Counted from the first letter of the stretch, positions 52,281-61,175 are shown. The stretch is DNA of 64,000 nt from G965267185 sp965267185 (GCA_965267185.1 OZ253937.1:186001-250000), one strand, 5' to 3'. A program made the numbers and translations. Notes: a model not told the origin generated them from the letters alone.

Positions 52281-52398
52281 TTCGCCCTTCGAGACGCCGC
52301 CCTTTGGCCGGCTCCTCAGGGTGAGGCTGTTTGGGAGATTGGCGGATTTCCTCATCCTGAGGGCGAGCGCAGCGAGCGTCTCGAAGGATGCGGAAATC
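52281..52398. repeat. dispersed hairpin repeat, copy C
   Basis: This copy contains CCCTTCGAGACG, CTCCTCAGGGTGAGG and CTCATCCTGAGGGC, then GCGTCTCGAAGG, with copy-specific arms GGATTTCC and GGAAATCC. It lies between the radical-SAM gene and the GST gene. Apart from this element I see nothing else in the 295-base gap. Confidence 0.8.
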
Positions 52399-52487
52399 CG
52401 TATAAAGCCACACGTGGCTCGGCCGCTTTCCCTTATACGCTTCGCCGGTTAGGCTTTGTCGGTTGGCATGGCAACCTGGTGACTTCA

Positions 52488-53180
52488 ATGACAATCATTT
52501 TATACGATCTGGTGGGCGTCGACGGGCGGCGCTTCAGCTCCAACTGCTGGCGTACGCGCCTGGCGCTGGCCCACAAGGGCCTGGAGTGCGAGACCGTGCC
52601 GACGCCATTCACCGCGATCAGTGAAATCGGCGACGGCTCGTTCAAAACCATCCCGGTAATCGACGATAACGGCACCTGGGTGGTCGACAGCTGGCTGATC
52701 GCCGAATATCTCGACGACACCTACCCGGACCGCCCGCCGGTGCTCGGCGGCAGCGACGGCCGCCAGCATGCCCGCTTCGTGCAGGATTGGGCGATGAGCC
52801 GCATCCAGCCGCTGGTCATGACCATGATCGTCGAGGATATCTACGCCCAGCTCGATCCGGCCGATAAGGACTATTTCTTCGAAAGCCGCAGCAAGCGTCT
52901 CGGCCGCGACATCACCGGTATTCAGGAAAACCGCGAAGAAAAGCTGCCGGAACTACGCGAGCGGCTGGAACCGATGCGCCGGGTCGTCGCCGAAACGCCG
53001 TTCCTCGGCGGCGAGCTGCCCACCTATGCCGACTATGTGGCGCTCAGCCCGTTCATCTGGGCGCGCACGGTGAGCCCGTGCCCGCTCGTGGAAGCCGGCG
53101 ATCCGGTTTACGACTGGTTCCAGCGCATTCTCGATCTCTACGATGGTTTGGCGCGTGCCAATCCTGGCTACGATTGGTAG
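52488..53180 (+). CDS. LigE-like glutathione S-transferase (beta-etherase family)
   Basis: This 230-residue GST begins TIILYDLVGVDGRRFSSNCW and continues RTRLALAHKGLECETVP, PVIDDNGTWVVDSWLIAEYL and DDTYPDRPP. The C-terminal part is AETPFLGGELPTYADYVALS and ends LYDGLARANPGYDW. The match to the lignin-model beta-aryl etherase LigE, including the WVxDSWxIAEYLD block, is stronger than to ordinary GSTs. It would use glutathione to cleave an aryl ether or dehalogenate a similar compound. The FAH-family gene follows after 29 bases. Confidence 0.78.
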   Translation: MTIILYDLVGVDGRRFSSNCWRTRLALAHKGLECETVPTPFTAISEIGDGSFKTIPVIDDNGTWVVDSWLIAEYLDDTYPDRPPVLGGSDGRQHARFVQDWAMSRIQPLVMTMIVEDIYAQLDPADKDYFFESRSKRLGRDITGIQENREEKLPELRERLEPMRRVVAETPFLGGELPTYADYVALSPFIWARTVSPCPLVEAGDPVYDWFQRILDLYDGLARANPGYDW

Positions 53181-53209
53181 GGCGAATAAGAAAACAGGGG
53201 GAGGGGACC

Positions 53210-54217
53210 GTGGCTGATATCGAATTCAAGCTGGGCACGTTTGCCAAGAACGGCGATTCCAAAAATGGCGGGGCGCCGTTCGTCGGGCTGGTGATCGGCG
53301 ACAATATCTACGAGCTGGCCGCCGTCGCCGAGACCCATGGCCGGCGCAACGTGACGACGACTGCCGGGATTCAAGAGATGCTCGCCGAGTGGGACGAGAA
53401 CTTCGACGGGTTGTGCGCCATCGCCGACTTTGTTGCCGAGGAGAGCGGTGACGACGAGGGCTGGGGCGGGGCGGTGAAGCTGGCCGATCTGCACGCGCTG
53501 CCACCGATTTTGAGCCCATCGAAAATGATCTACGCCGCGGCCAACTATGGCGGCCATATCCGCGAGATGCTCAACGCCGGCACAGCGCAGAACGAGGAAG
53601 AGCGCGAAAACATGCTCGACCGCGACAAGGCGCGGGTGCGGCCTTATTCGTTCCTAAAGGCGCCGAGTTCCCTGGCCGGCGCGTTCGACGATATCGTCAT
53701 TCCGCAACAGTACGAGAAGATCGACTGGGAGGTGGAGCTGGCGCTGGCGATCGGCAAAACCGCCAAGCGGGTGAAGGCGGAACATGCGCTCGATTACGTC
53801 GCCGGCTACATGACCACCAACGACGTCACCGCCCGCGACGGGCAGGGCCGCCCCGACTGGCCGACCCTGCGCACCGACTGGTTCACCGGCAAGAGCCACG
53901 ACACCTTCGCGCCCATGGGGCCGTACTTCGTGCCCGCCGCCTTCGTGCCCGACTACCGGGCGGTGCAGCTCACGCTGAAGGTCAACGGCGAGACCAAGCA
54001 GGACGACCCGGCGGGCGAGATGGTGTTCTCCGCCGAAGAGCAGATCGAGCACGCCTCGGCCCAGCTCGCGCTCCATCCCGGCGATATCATCTCCACCGGC
54101 ACGCCCGAAGGCGTCGGCCACGGCCAGGGCACCTATCTCAGCGCAGGCGATATCGTCGAAGCCGAAGCTGCCGGCCTCGGCGCCCAGCGCTGCCGCGTGG
54201 TGGCAGAGGAGGGGTGA
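53210..54217 (+). CDS. fumarylacetoacetate hydrolase-family protein
   Basis: This 335-residue protein is read from a GTG after GGGGGAGGGGA. The C-terminal FAH domain has the metal/active-site features YAAANYGGHIREM, PSSLAGAFDDIVIP, IDWEVELALAIGKTAKRV, GYMTTNDVTARDGQ and STGTPEGVGHGQG. Family members hydrolyse or decarboxylate beta-diketo or ring-cleavage products such as fumarylacetoacetate or 2-hydroxyhepta-2,4-dienedioate. It lies directly downstream of the LigE-like GST and may process its product or another aromatic fragment. Confidence 0.88.
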   Translation: MADIEFKLGTFAKNGDSKNGGAPFVGLVIGDNIYELAAVAETHGRRNVTTTAGIQEMLAEWDENFDGLCAIADFVAEESGDDEGWGGAVKLADLHALPPILSPSKMIYAAANYGGHIREMLNAGTAQNEEERENMLDRDKARVRPYSFLKAPSSLAGAFDDIVIPQQYEKIDWEVELALAIGKTAKRVKAEHALDYVAGYMTTNDVTARDGQGRPDWPTLRTDWFTGKSHDTFAPMGPYFVPAAFVPDYRAVQLTLKVNGETKQDDPAGEMVFSAEEQIEHASAQLALHPGDIISTGTPEGVGHGQGTYLSAGDIVEAEAAGLGAQRCRVVAEEG

Positions 54218-54249
54218 TTAGGGGAGCGGGGTGACACACTTAAGATAGG

Positions 54250-54266
54250 TAAACTGTCGCCGTAAT
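54250..54266 (+). repeat. TAAACTGTCGCCGTAAT motif, copy 2 (left flank of tauE-like gene)
   Basis: It is identical to the copy at 42773 except for one base, and appears inverted at 55147-55162, so the TauE-like gene sits between oppositely oriented copies. It could be an insertion-sequence end, a REP-like site or an operator. Confidence 0.4.
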
Positions 54267-54319
54267 CCCTACCGTTCGCTGTAAGCTGATCTTGGATTGA
54301 TCGATTTGATAGCCAACAC

Positions 54320-55141
54320 ATGATCGAGGTTGTCCTCGTCTATGTGATCCCCGGCGTGTTCGCCGGTGTGGTCGCGGCGATGTTCGGGGTCGGCGGCGGC
54401 TTTGCCGTCGCGCCGCTGCTGCTGCTCGCGCTGACCCTGCAGAACATCGGTGGGGACTACATGATGCACCTCACGATCGGCACGACGTTGGCCGTGATCT
54501 TCATCACCGCAGGCTATTCCGCGGTGCTGCGCTGGCGCGCCGGCGACACGAATTTCCGGCTTATCATGCGGTTCGCCCCGCTCGTGGTGATCGGCGCCGT
54601 GATCGGTTCGATAATTGGCGATGCCCTGCCGGGGTGGCTGCTGAAGATCATCTTTATCTTCTTCATCGCCGTCACCATCTTGCGAGGCTTGTTCCGAAAA
54701 CGCATGAGCGATTTGCAGAGCAGTACCGACCTGTCGGAGGTGCGCGGTGCCGAATATTGGCTTTCCGGCGGCCTCGCGGGGCTGCTCGGTTCGTTGATGG
54801 GACCGGGTCCGGCAGTGCTTATCGCCCCGTTCCTGCGCAAGTTGCGGTTTTCGATGGCAACGACTGTGGCGACCAGCTCGGCGCTGGCGGCGTGCCTCGG
54901 CTTGATTGCCGGGGGCGGCTACATTGTCGGTGGCCTCGATGAGTCCGGACTACCCCCGTGGAGCCTCGGCTATATCTACCTGCCCGCTTTCATTGGGCTT
55001 GCCGGTGGCGGGCTTGTCGGCGCACCGCTTGGCGTCGCCGTCTCGCGCAAAATTGACGATCATCTGCAGGAGAGGCTCTATCTCCTCTACCTTGCTATCG
55101 TCTTGGTCGTGATGCTGCTGCATGGCCGCACCGGCCTCTAA
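54320..55141 (+). CDS. TauE/SafE-type sulfite or anion exporter
   Basis: This 273-residue permease has about eight helices and the two repeated signature regions of the family, GVFAGVVAAMFGVGGGFAVA near the start and GGLAGLLGSLMGPGPAVLIA near the middle. Relatives export sulfite, sulfoacetate or other small anions from taurine and organosulfonate breakdown. It has no operon partner and is flanked by inverted copies of a 16-17 base motif, so it may have been moved as a unit. Confidence 0.85.
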   Translation: MIEVVLVYVIPGVFAGVVAAMFGVGGGFAVAPLLLLALTLQNIGGDYMMHLTIGTTLAVIFITAGYSAVLRWRAGDTNFRLIMRFAPLVVIGAVIGSIIGDALPGWLLKIIFIFFIAVTILRGLFRKRMSDLQSSTDLSEVRGAEYWLSGGLAGLLGSLMGPGPAVLIAPFLRKLRFSMATTVATSSALAACLGLIAGGGYIVGGLDESGLPPWSLGYIYLPAFIGLAGGGLVGAPLGVAVSRKIDDHLQERLYLLYLAIVLVVMLLHGRTGL

Positions 55142-55146
55142 CCAGC

Positions 55147-55162
55147 TTATGGTGACAGTTTA
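55147..55162 (-). repeat. inverted copy 3 of the TAAACTGTC-CC motif (right flank of tauE-like gene)
   Basis: TTATGGTGACAGTTTA is the reverse complement of TAAACTGTCACCATAA, matching the left flank at 14 of 16 positions. It begins five bases after the TauE-like stop codon. Confidence 0.4.
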
Positions 55163-55247
55163 GGAAACCCGTCTGGTCGATGCCAGATTGACGATCAGCT
55201 AAACTCGCGCCAACCTTGTCGCCAACGATAAAAGGGGAACGCGCGCC

Positions 55248-56036
55248 ATGGATAATATACAAACCGTCGACGATTTTGCGCCGCTCGAAGAGATCCAATC
55301 GGTCGAGGGTCGGGTGAGCGCGGAGGAGTGGGACACCCGTGTCAACCTCGCAGCGTGCTACCGTCTGGTCGATCTCTACGACATGTCGGATATGAGCCGC
55401 ACCCACATTTCGGCCAAGGTGCCGGATGAGGAAGCGTTTCTGCTCAATCCCGTCGGTGTGATGTTCAACGAGATCACCGCGTCGAGCCTGATCAAGGTCG
55501 ATATCGACGGCAACATGCTGAGCGAGAGCCCCTACAAGATCAATCCGGCGGGCTACACCATTCACAGCGCCGTCCATAGCGGCCGCGAGGATGCTCAGTG
55601 CGTGCTCCACACCCATTCGGTGGCGGGCATGGCGATCTCGGCGCTCGAATGCGGCTACCTGCCGATCACCCAGCACGCCATGCGCTTCTATAACCGCATC
55701 GCCTACCACGATTATGAGGGACTGGCGTTCAACCTCGATGAGCGGGAACGGCTGCTCAACGATCTCGGTAACCACAACGTGATGGTCTTGCGCAACCACG
55801 GCCTGCTCTCGGCGGGGCGCACCATCGACGAGGCGTTTTCGCTGATCTTCTATCTGGAGAAATGCGCCCGCGCGCAGCTCCAGGCGATGGCGACCGGCGC
55901 CAAGCTGGTGATCCCGCCGCCGGAAGTTTGCGAGCACGCGGCCCAGCAGTTCGAGAAAAACATCAATCTGTCGATCCGCGACTGGCCCGGCCATTTGCGG
56001 CGGCTGGACGCAGCTGATCCCAGCTTCCGCGAGTGA
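55248..56036 (+). CDS. class II aldolase/adducin-family protein
   Basis: This 262-residue protein has metal-binding His in VLHTHSVAGMAIS and a further His in VLRNHGLLSAGRTIDEAFSL, with DMSDMSRTHISAKV near the start. The family includes fuculose-phosphate and rhamnulose-phosphate aldolases, decarboxylases and the non-catalytic adducin head. The catalytic Glu of fuculose aldolases is not clear. Isolated gene, so no substrate can be proposed. Confidence 0.83.
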   Translation: MDNIQTVDDFAPLEEIQSVEGRVSAEEWDTRVNLAACYRLVDLYDMSDMSRTHISAKVPDEEAFLLNPVGVMFNEITASSLIKVDIDGNMLSESPYKINPAGYTIHSAVHSGREDAQCVLHTHSVAGMAISALECGYLPITQHAMRFYNRIAYHDYEGLAFNLDERERLLNDLGNHNVMVLRNHGLLSAGRTIDEAFSLIFYLEKCARAQLQAMATGAKLVIPPPEVCEHAAQQFEKNINLSIRDWPGHLRRLDAADPSFRE

Positions 56037-56170
56037 TCGGCCCCGGCCTTCCAACTATAGGCTGATTGTCCGGGTACCGGCGATGAACTAGGAGTCAAAG
56101 AGACTTAGACAGTTAAGAAGGCGGGAAACGCGAGGTAAGGCGTTTACCGGCCCGCAACCCCTGAATGAAC

Positions 56171-56215
56171 CGGCCCGGAATAACCTGGGCCGGAATAAAT
56201 TGGCCCAGAATAAAC
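56171..56215. repeat. three 15-bp tandem repeats in the leader of the acyl-CoA synthetase gene
   Basis: Units CGGCCCGGAATAACC, TGGGCCGGAATAAAT and TGGCCCAGAATAAAC follow one another, and a fourth partial copy (TGGCA) ends the array. The last full unit ends 22 bases before the start codon. On the opposite strand the 15-base period reads as YSGPx pentapeptides, but no real gene is there. Confidence 0.7.
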
Positions 56216-56237
56216 TGGCAACGGGGTAGGGAGCGAG

Positions 56238-58259
56238 ATGAGCGAGGGGCAGGCGGCCACGGCCGCCGCTGAACCGGGCACTGCTGTGCCGCTGGTCCCT
56301 GGGGCCACGGTCGATCCGGAATTCGACACATTTCCCAAGCTGCTGCTGCGGCATGCCGCGGTGCGCGGCGCGCGCCCGGCGATGCGCGAGAAGGATTACG
56401 GCATTTGGCAGGCGTGGACCTGGGCGGAGGTCGCCACCGAAGTGGCGGCGATTGCCGGCGGCCTGGCGTCGCTCGGGCTGAAGCGCGGCGAGGCGGTCTC
56501 GATCATCGGCGACAACCGCCCGCGTCTCTATTGGACCATTGCCGCCGTGCAAGCGTTGGGCGGTATCCCCGTGCCGATGTATCAGGACGCGGTGGCCGAT
56601 GAGATCAAGTTCGTGCTCGACCACGCGACGGCGCGCTTCGCCGTCGTCGAGGATCAGGAGCAGGTCGACAAGCTTCTGCAGGTTTGGGACGACTGCCCGG
56701 CGCTCGAGACCATCGTCTACGATCAGGAACGCGGGCTGCGGAATTACGAGCAGCCGTTCCTGCACAAGATGGACGATGTGATCGAGACGGGCCGTCAATT
56801 CGTTGCCGCCAACCCCGCTTTTTTTGTCGGTGAGGTTTCCAAGGGCCGTGGCAGCGACACCGCGATCATGCTCTACACCTCGGGCACCACCGGTCAGCCC
56901 AAGGGCGTCGTGCTCACCCACGAGTCGATCTACCTGACGTCCCTCAACGCGGCGCAGCAGGAAGGCCTCAAGGAAACCGACGAATGCCTGGCCTACTTGC
57001 CGATGGCGTGGGTCGGCGACCATGTGCTGTCGTATGGCCAATCCTATGTGGTGGGGTTCTGCGTTTCCTGCCCGGAATCCTCCGACACCTTGCTGATCGA
57101 TCTGCGCGAATTGGGCCCGAGCTACTTTTTCGCCCCGCCGCGCATTTTCGAAAACATCCTGACCTCGGTGCGCATCCGCATTGCCGACGCCGGCAAGGTC
57201 AAGCGCAAGATGTTCGAGTATTTCATGGAGGTCGCCCGCCGGGCCGGCGCCGATATCCTCGACGGCAATCCGGTCGGCCTGGGCGACCGTTTGCTCTACG
57301 CGCTCGGCAACGTGCTGGTCTACGGTCCGCTCAAGAACACGCTGGGCTTGAGCCGCGTGCGCATCGGCTACACCGCGGGCGAAGCCATCGGGCCCGACAT
57401 TTTTGTCTTCTACCGCTCGCTCGGCATCAACTTGAAGCAGCTCTACGGCTCGACCGAGGCGAGCGTCTTCATCACCATCCAGCCCGACGGGCAGGTTAAG
57501 CCGGACACGGTAGGCATGCCGACCCCGGGGGTCGAACTCAAGCTGGCCGATAATGGCGAAGTGATGTTCCGCAGCCCCGGCGTGTTCAAGGAGTATTACA
57601 AGAACCCCGAAGCGACGGCGGAAACCAAGACGCCGGACGGTTGGGTGCACACGGGCGACGCCGGCCTGATCGACGAGGACGGCCATCTGAAAATTATCGA
57701 CCGCGCCAAGGATGTCGGCAAACTGGCCGACGGCACGTTGTTCGCGCCCAAATATATCGAAAACAAGCTGAAATTCTTCCCGCACATAAAAGAGGCGGTC
57801 GCGTTCGGCGACCAGCGGGACTACTGCACCGCGGTCGTCAACATCGATCTCGAGGCCGTCGGCAACTGGGCCGAGCGGCGCAGCATTGCCTATTCGAGCT
57901 ATCAGGAGTTGGCCGCGCTGCCGCAGATCTACGATCTGATCCTCGAGGAGATCGAACAGGTCAACCACGACCTGGCGCGCGAACCCAACCTGGCGGGCGC
58001 GCAGATTCACCGCTTCCTGATTCTCCACAAGGAACTCGATGCCGACGATGGCGAGCTGACCCGCACCCGCAAAGTGCGCCGCCGGTTCATCGCCGAGAAA
58101 TACGCCACGCTGATCGAAGCGCTCTACGGCTCCGCCGACCGCTGCCAGATCACCACCGAAGTCACCTTCGAGGACGGCCGTAAGGGCACGGTCTCCGCCG
58201 ATCTGGCCATTCGCGACGCGGCGACCGTTGCGACCGGCGAACAATTGGCGGCCGAGTAG
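56238..58259 (+). CDS. long-chain acyl-CoA synthetase (AMP-forming)
   Basis: This 673-residue ligase has MLYTSGTTGQPKGVVLTHES, LYGSTEASVF, WVHTGDAGLIDEDGHLKIID and the hinge RAKDVGKLADGTLFAPKYIE, typical of eukaryote-like long-chain (FAA-type) acyl-CoA synthetases. The GTAGGGAG ribosome-binding site is near the ATG. It opens the operon of the Liv-type importer, with the next gene five bases after its stop. A fatty acid or long-chain aromatic acid taken up by the importer would be its likely substrate. Confidence 0.88.
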   Translation: MSEGQAATAAAEPGTAVPLVPGATVDPEFDTFPKLLLRHAAVRGARPAMREKDYGIWQAWTWAEVATEVAAIAGGLASLGLKRGEAVSIIGDNRPRLYWTIAAVQALGGIPVPMYQDAVADEIKFVLDHATARFAVVEDQEQVDKLLQVWDDCPALETIVYDQERGLRNYEQPFLHKMDDVIETGRQFVAANPAFFVGEVSKGRGSDTAIMLYTSGTTGQPKGVVLTHESIYLTSLNAAQQEGLKETDECLAYLPMAWVGDHVLSYGQSYVVGFCVSCPESSDTLLIDLRELGPSYFFAPPRIFENILTSVRIRIADAGKVKRKMFEYFMEVARRAGADILDGNPVGLGDRLLYALGNVLVYGPLKNTLGLSRVRIGYTAGEAIGPDIFVFYRSLGINLKQLYGSTEASVFITIQPDGQVKPDTVGMPTPGVELKLADNGEVMFRSPGVFKEYYKNPEATAETKTPDGWVHTGDAGLIDEDGHLKIIDRAKDVGKLADGTLFAPKYIENKLKFFPHIKEAVAFGDQRDYCTAVVNIDLEAVGNWAERRSIAYSSYQELAALPQIYDLILEEIEQVNHDLAREPNLAGAQIHRFLILHKELDADDGELTRTRKVRRRFIAEKYATLIEALYGSADRCQITTEVTFEDGRKGTVSADLAIRDAATVATGEQLAAE

Positions 58260-58264
58260 CGACC

Positions 58265-59104
58265 ATGGCGATTGTCGACACAAGGCCCGAACCGCGCGAG
58301 GAAGTGCAAACCGAAGCCATGCCGGCCCGCGCGTTCGACGAGGTGTTGCTCGACATCGCCGATATCTCCCTGTCGTTCGGCGGCGTCCACGCTTTGAGCA
58401 ATGTCAGCTTCAATATCTTCAAGGGTGAAATCCGCGCCATCATCGGCCCCAACGGTGCCGGCAAATCGTCGATGCTGAACGTCATCAACGGGTTCTATCA
58501 CCCGCAGCAGGGCACGATTACCTACAAGGGCAATGTGCGCAAACAGATGCGGCCCTACGAAGCCGCGTCCGACGGCATCGCGCGCACGTTTCAGAACATC
58601 GCGCTGTTCCACGGTATGAGCACGCTGGACAACATCATGACCGGCCGGGTGCTCAAGATGCGCGCCAACCTGTTCGAGCAGGCGTTGTATATCGGCCGGG
58701 GGCGGCGCGAGGAAGTCGAGCACCGCCGCTTCGTCGAAGACATTATCGACTTTCTCGAGATCGAGGCGATCCGCAAGACCCCGGTGGGCCGCTTACCCTA
58801 CGGGTTGCAGAAACGGGTCGAACTGGGCCGCGCGCTTGCCGCCGAGCCGGACCTCTTGCTGCTCGACGAACCCATGGCCGGCATGAACGTCGAGGAGAAG
58901 GAGGATATGAGCCGCTTTATCCTCGACGTGAACGAGGAATTCGGCACCACGATCGCGCTCATCGAGCACGATATGGGCGTCGTCATGGATCTGTCGGACC
59001 GGGTGGTCGTGCTCGATTACGGCCGCAAGATCGCCGACGGCACGCCCGACGAGGTGCGCACCGATCAAACGGTGATCGAAGCCTATCTGGGCGTCGGGCA
59101 CTAG
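58265..59104 (+). CDS. livG: branched-chain-type ABC importer ATPase (LivG)
   Basis: This 279-residue ATPase has Walker A GPNGAGKSS, Q-loop ARTFQNIALF, signature-like region LPYGLQKRVELGRAL and Walker B LLLLDEPMAGMN, followed by the LivG-type H-loop EHDMGVVMDLSDRV. The unusual LPYGLQKRVE replaces LSGGQ, as is common in LivG proteins. It powers the inner-membrane permeases encoded next. The natural substrate may be an aromatic or branched-chain acid instead of an amino acid. Confidence 0.92.
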   Translation: MAIVDTRPEPREEVQTEAMPARAFDEVLLDIADISLSFGGVHALSNVSFNIFKGEIRAIIGPNGAGKSSMLNVINGFYHPQQGTITYKGNVRKQMRPYEAASDGIARTFQNIALFHGMSTLDNIMTGRVLKMRANLFEQALYIGRGRREEVEHRRFVEDIIDFLEIEAIRKTPVGRLPYGLQKRVELGRALAAEPDLLLLDEPMAGMNVEEKEDMSRFILDVNEEFGTTIALIEHDMGVVMDLSDRVVVLDYGRKIADGTPDEVRTDQTVIEAYLGVGH

Positions 59105-59122
59105 AGGCGGGGAGGCGCTGAC

Positions 59123-60082
59123 GTGAGTTTACTGTCGGAAATCTTTGTCGAGCCGTTTGTCTCGATGGCCGAGGACCCGGCGTTTCTGCTGCAAACCCTA
59201 TGGGAAGGTCTGGTCTCGGGCGTGCTCTACGCGCTGATCGCGCTGGGCTTCGTGCTGATTTTCCGTTCCTCGCGCATTTTCAACTTCGCTCAAGGCATCA
59301 TGGTGGTGTTCGCCGCGCTGTCGCTGGTGGGCCTCCACGAAGCCGGCGTGCCGGCGCCGCTCGCCTTCCTGTTTACGCTGGCGATCATGTTCATCCTCGC
59401 CATGGGCGTCGAGCGCATCGTGCTGCGTCCGCTGGTCAACCAGCCCGACATCATTTTGTTCATGGCCACGTTCGGCCTCACCTTCGTGCTCATCGGATCG
59501 GGGGAACTGATCTTCGGCGGCGAGAATAAGATCATGATCACCGAGCAGCTCGGTATTCCCACCGGAAGCTGGGATTTCGAGCCGTTCGGCGGCTTGCTGC
59601 TGATCGAGCAGAAGGATTTCACCGCGGTGATCGCCGCGCTCGTTCTGGTCGCCGCGCTGATCGCATTTCTCGGTTACACCGCCATGGGCCGCGCCATCCG
59701 CGCGCTCGGCGACGATCACCAGGCCGCTCTGTCGGTCGGCATCTCGCTGTCCCAGGTCTGGGTGATCGTGTGGTTTATCGCCGGCATTGTGGCGTTGGTG
59801 ACAGGTATCGTCTGGGGCGCACGAGCCGGTGTTTCGTTTGCATTGGAAGTTATTGCTTTCAAGGCCTTACCGGTTCTTCTTCTCGGCGGACTTGAATCGG
59901 TCGCCGGCGCCATTATCGGCGGTTTGGCCATCGGATTGCTGGAGAAACTCTTTGAAATCTACTGGGGTCAGCCGCTGCTCGGCGGCTCCACGGAAACTTG
60001 GTTCGCCTATGTGTTTGCCCTGATCGTGCTGTTCTTCCGGCCGCAGGGCCTGTTCGGCGAAAAGATCATCGAGCGCGTGTAG
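59123..60082 (+). CDS. livH: branched-chain-type ABC importer permease (LivH)
   Basis: This 319-residue inner-membrane permease has eight or so helices, read from GTG. It carries the conserved GVLYALIALGFVLIFRSSRIF, NFAQGIMVV, and GLESVAGAIIGGLAIGLLEK near the end. It pairs with the LivM-type permease that follows 16 bases later. Confidence 0.9.
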   Translation: MSLLSEIFVEPFVSMAEDPAFLLQTLWEGLVSGVLYALIALGFVLIFRSSRIFNFAQGIMVVFAALSLVGLHEAGVPAPLAFLFTLAIMFILAMGVERIVLRPLVNQPDIILFMATFGLTFVLIGSGELIFGGENKIMITEQLGIPTGSWDFEPFGGLLLIEQKDFTAVIAALVLVAALIAFLGYTAMGRAIRALGDDHQAALSVGISLSQVWVIVWFIAGIVALVTGIVWGARAGVSFALEVIAFKALPVLLLGGLESVAGAIIGGLAIGLLEKLFEIYWGQPLLGGSTETWFAYVFALIVLFFRPQGLFGEKIIERV

Positions 60083-60098
60083 GCGGGAGATTTAGCAG

Positions 60099-61175
60099 AT
60101 GTTCTATCGCATCGCAGGCCAGTACAAAACGAGCTATGGGTCCGACCAGGCGCTGTTTCCCGTGCGGCAGGATGCCTACCTGCTCGCCGCCGTGCTGCTC
60201 CTGGCTTACGTGGTCTTCCCGCTGGTCGCCGACGAGTTTCTCTACAACGCCGTGCTGATCCCGGTGCTGATCTTTGCGCTGGCTTCGCTCGGGCTCAATC
60301 TGCTTACCGGCTACGCTGGCCAGCTTTCGCTCGGCACCGGCGCTTTCATGGGGGTCGGCGCCTATGCCTGCCTGAAGCTCACGACCATCTTCCCGGAGAT
60401 GAATTTCGTCGTCGCCGTGCTGCTGTCGGGTGTGTTCTCCGCCGCAATCGGTGTCGTCTTCGGCCTGCCGAGCCTGCGCATCAAAGGGTTCTACCTGGCC
60501 ATCGCTACCCTGGCGGCGCAGTTCTTCCTGGTCTGGTTGTTCGAGAAATTCGAGTGGCTCTACAACCACAACGCATCCGGCGCGATCGAAGTGCGCACCA
60601 TCGATGTGTTCGGTCTGGTCGTCACCGGACCGACGGCGACGCCGACGACGCAGTATTATTTTGTGCTGATCTTCGTGACCGTCATAACGTGGCTGTCGAT
60701 GAACCTCGTGCGTAGCCGCTACGGACGCATGTGGAAGGCGGTACGCGATATGGATATCGCCGCCGAACTGGTCGGCATCCGCCTGCTGCGCGCCAAGCTC
60801 ACCGCGTTCGCCGTGTCGTCCTACGTCGTCGGTATCTCCGGCGCCCTCATGGTGTTCTTGTGGAAGGGCGCGGCGGAACCCAACCTGTTCGATGTGCCGC
60901 TATCGTTCCAGATCTTGTTCATCGCCATCATCGGCGGGCTCGGCAGCATTCTCGGCAATTTCCTCGGCGCCATTCTGATCGTCGCCCTGCCGGTGATCAT
61001 CAACCAGGTGCCCGTCATGCTGGGCATCGAGATTCTGTCGTCGACGGTGCAGCACATAAACGTCATCACGATTGGCGTTCTGATTATCTTTTTCCTGATC
61101 GTCGAGCCGCACGGCCTGGCTCGGCTCTGGGGTGTGATCCGGGAGAAACTGGTGATCTGGCCGTTCCCCAACTAG
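60099..61175 (+). CDS. livM: branched-chain-type ABC importer permease (LivM)
   Basis: This 358-residue permease has about nine helices. It shows LASLGLNLLTGYAGQLSLGT, GAFMGVGAYACL, VFGLPSLRIKGFYLAIATLA and GGLGSILGNFLGAILIVALP, the last being the conserved cytoplasmic EAA-like loop region. It completes the transmembrane channel with LivH. Confidence 0.9.
   Translation: MFYRIAGQYKTSYGSDQALFPVRQDAYLLAAVLLLAYVVFPLVADEFLYNAVLIPVLIFALASLGLNLLTGYAGQLSLGTGAFMGVGAYACLKLTTIFPEMNFVVAVLLSGVFSAAIGVVFGLPSLRIKGFYLAIATLAAQFFLVWLFEKFEWLYNHNASGAIEVRTIDVFGLVVTGPTATPTTQYYFVLIFVTVITWLSMNLVRSRYGRMWKAVRDMDIAAELVGIRLLRAKLTAFAVSSYVVGISGALMVFLWKGAAEPNLFDVPLSFQILFIAIIGGLGSILGNFLGAILIVALPVIINQVPVMLGIEILSSTVQHINVITIGVLIIFFLIVEPHGLARLWGVIREKLVIWPFPN

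Noticed and set aside
13856..52398. Possible CRISPR arrays at the repeated elements
   Set aside because: The repeats are single hairpin elements at distant sites, without regularly spaced units or cas genes.
56144..56338. Minus-strand YSGP pentapeptide repeat protein
   Set aside because: It is the translation of the 15-bp tandem DNA repeats and part of the antisense of the ligase start; no ribosome-binding site or extended gene.
56088..58283. A 731-codon open frame on the minus strand across the acyl-CoA synthetase
   Set aside because: Antisense shadow of a gene with full adenylate-ligase motifs; product is low-complexity without recognised domains.
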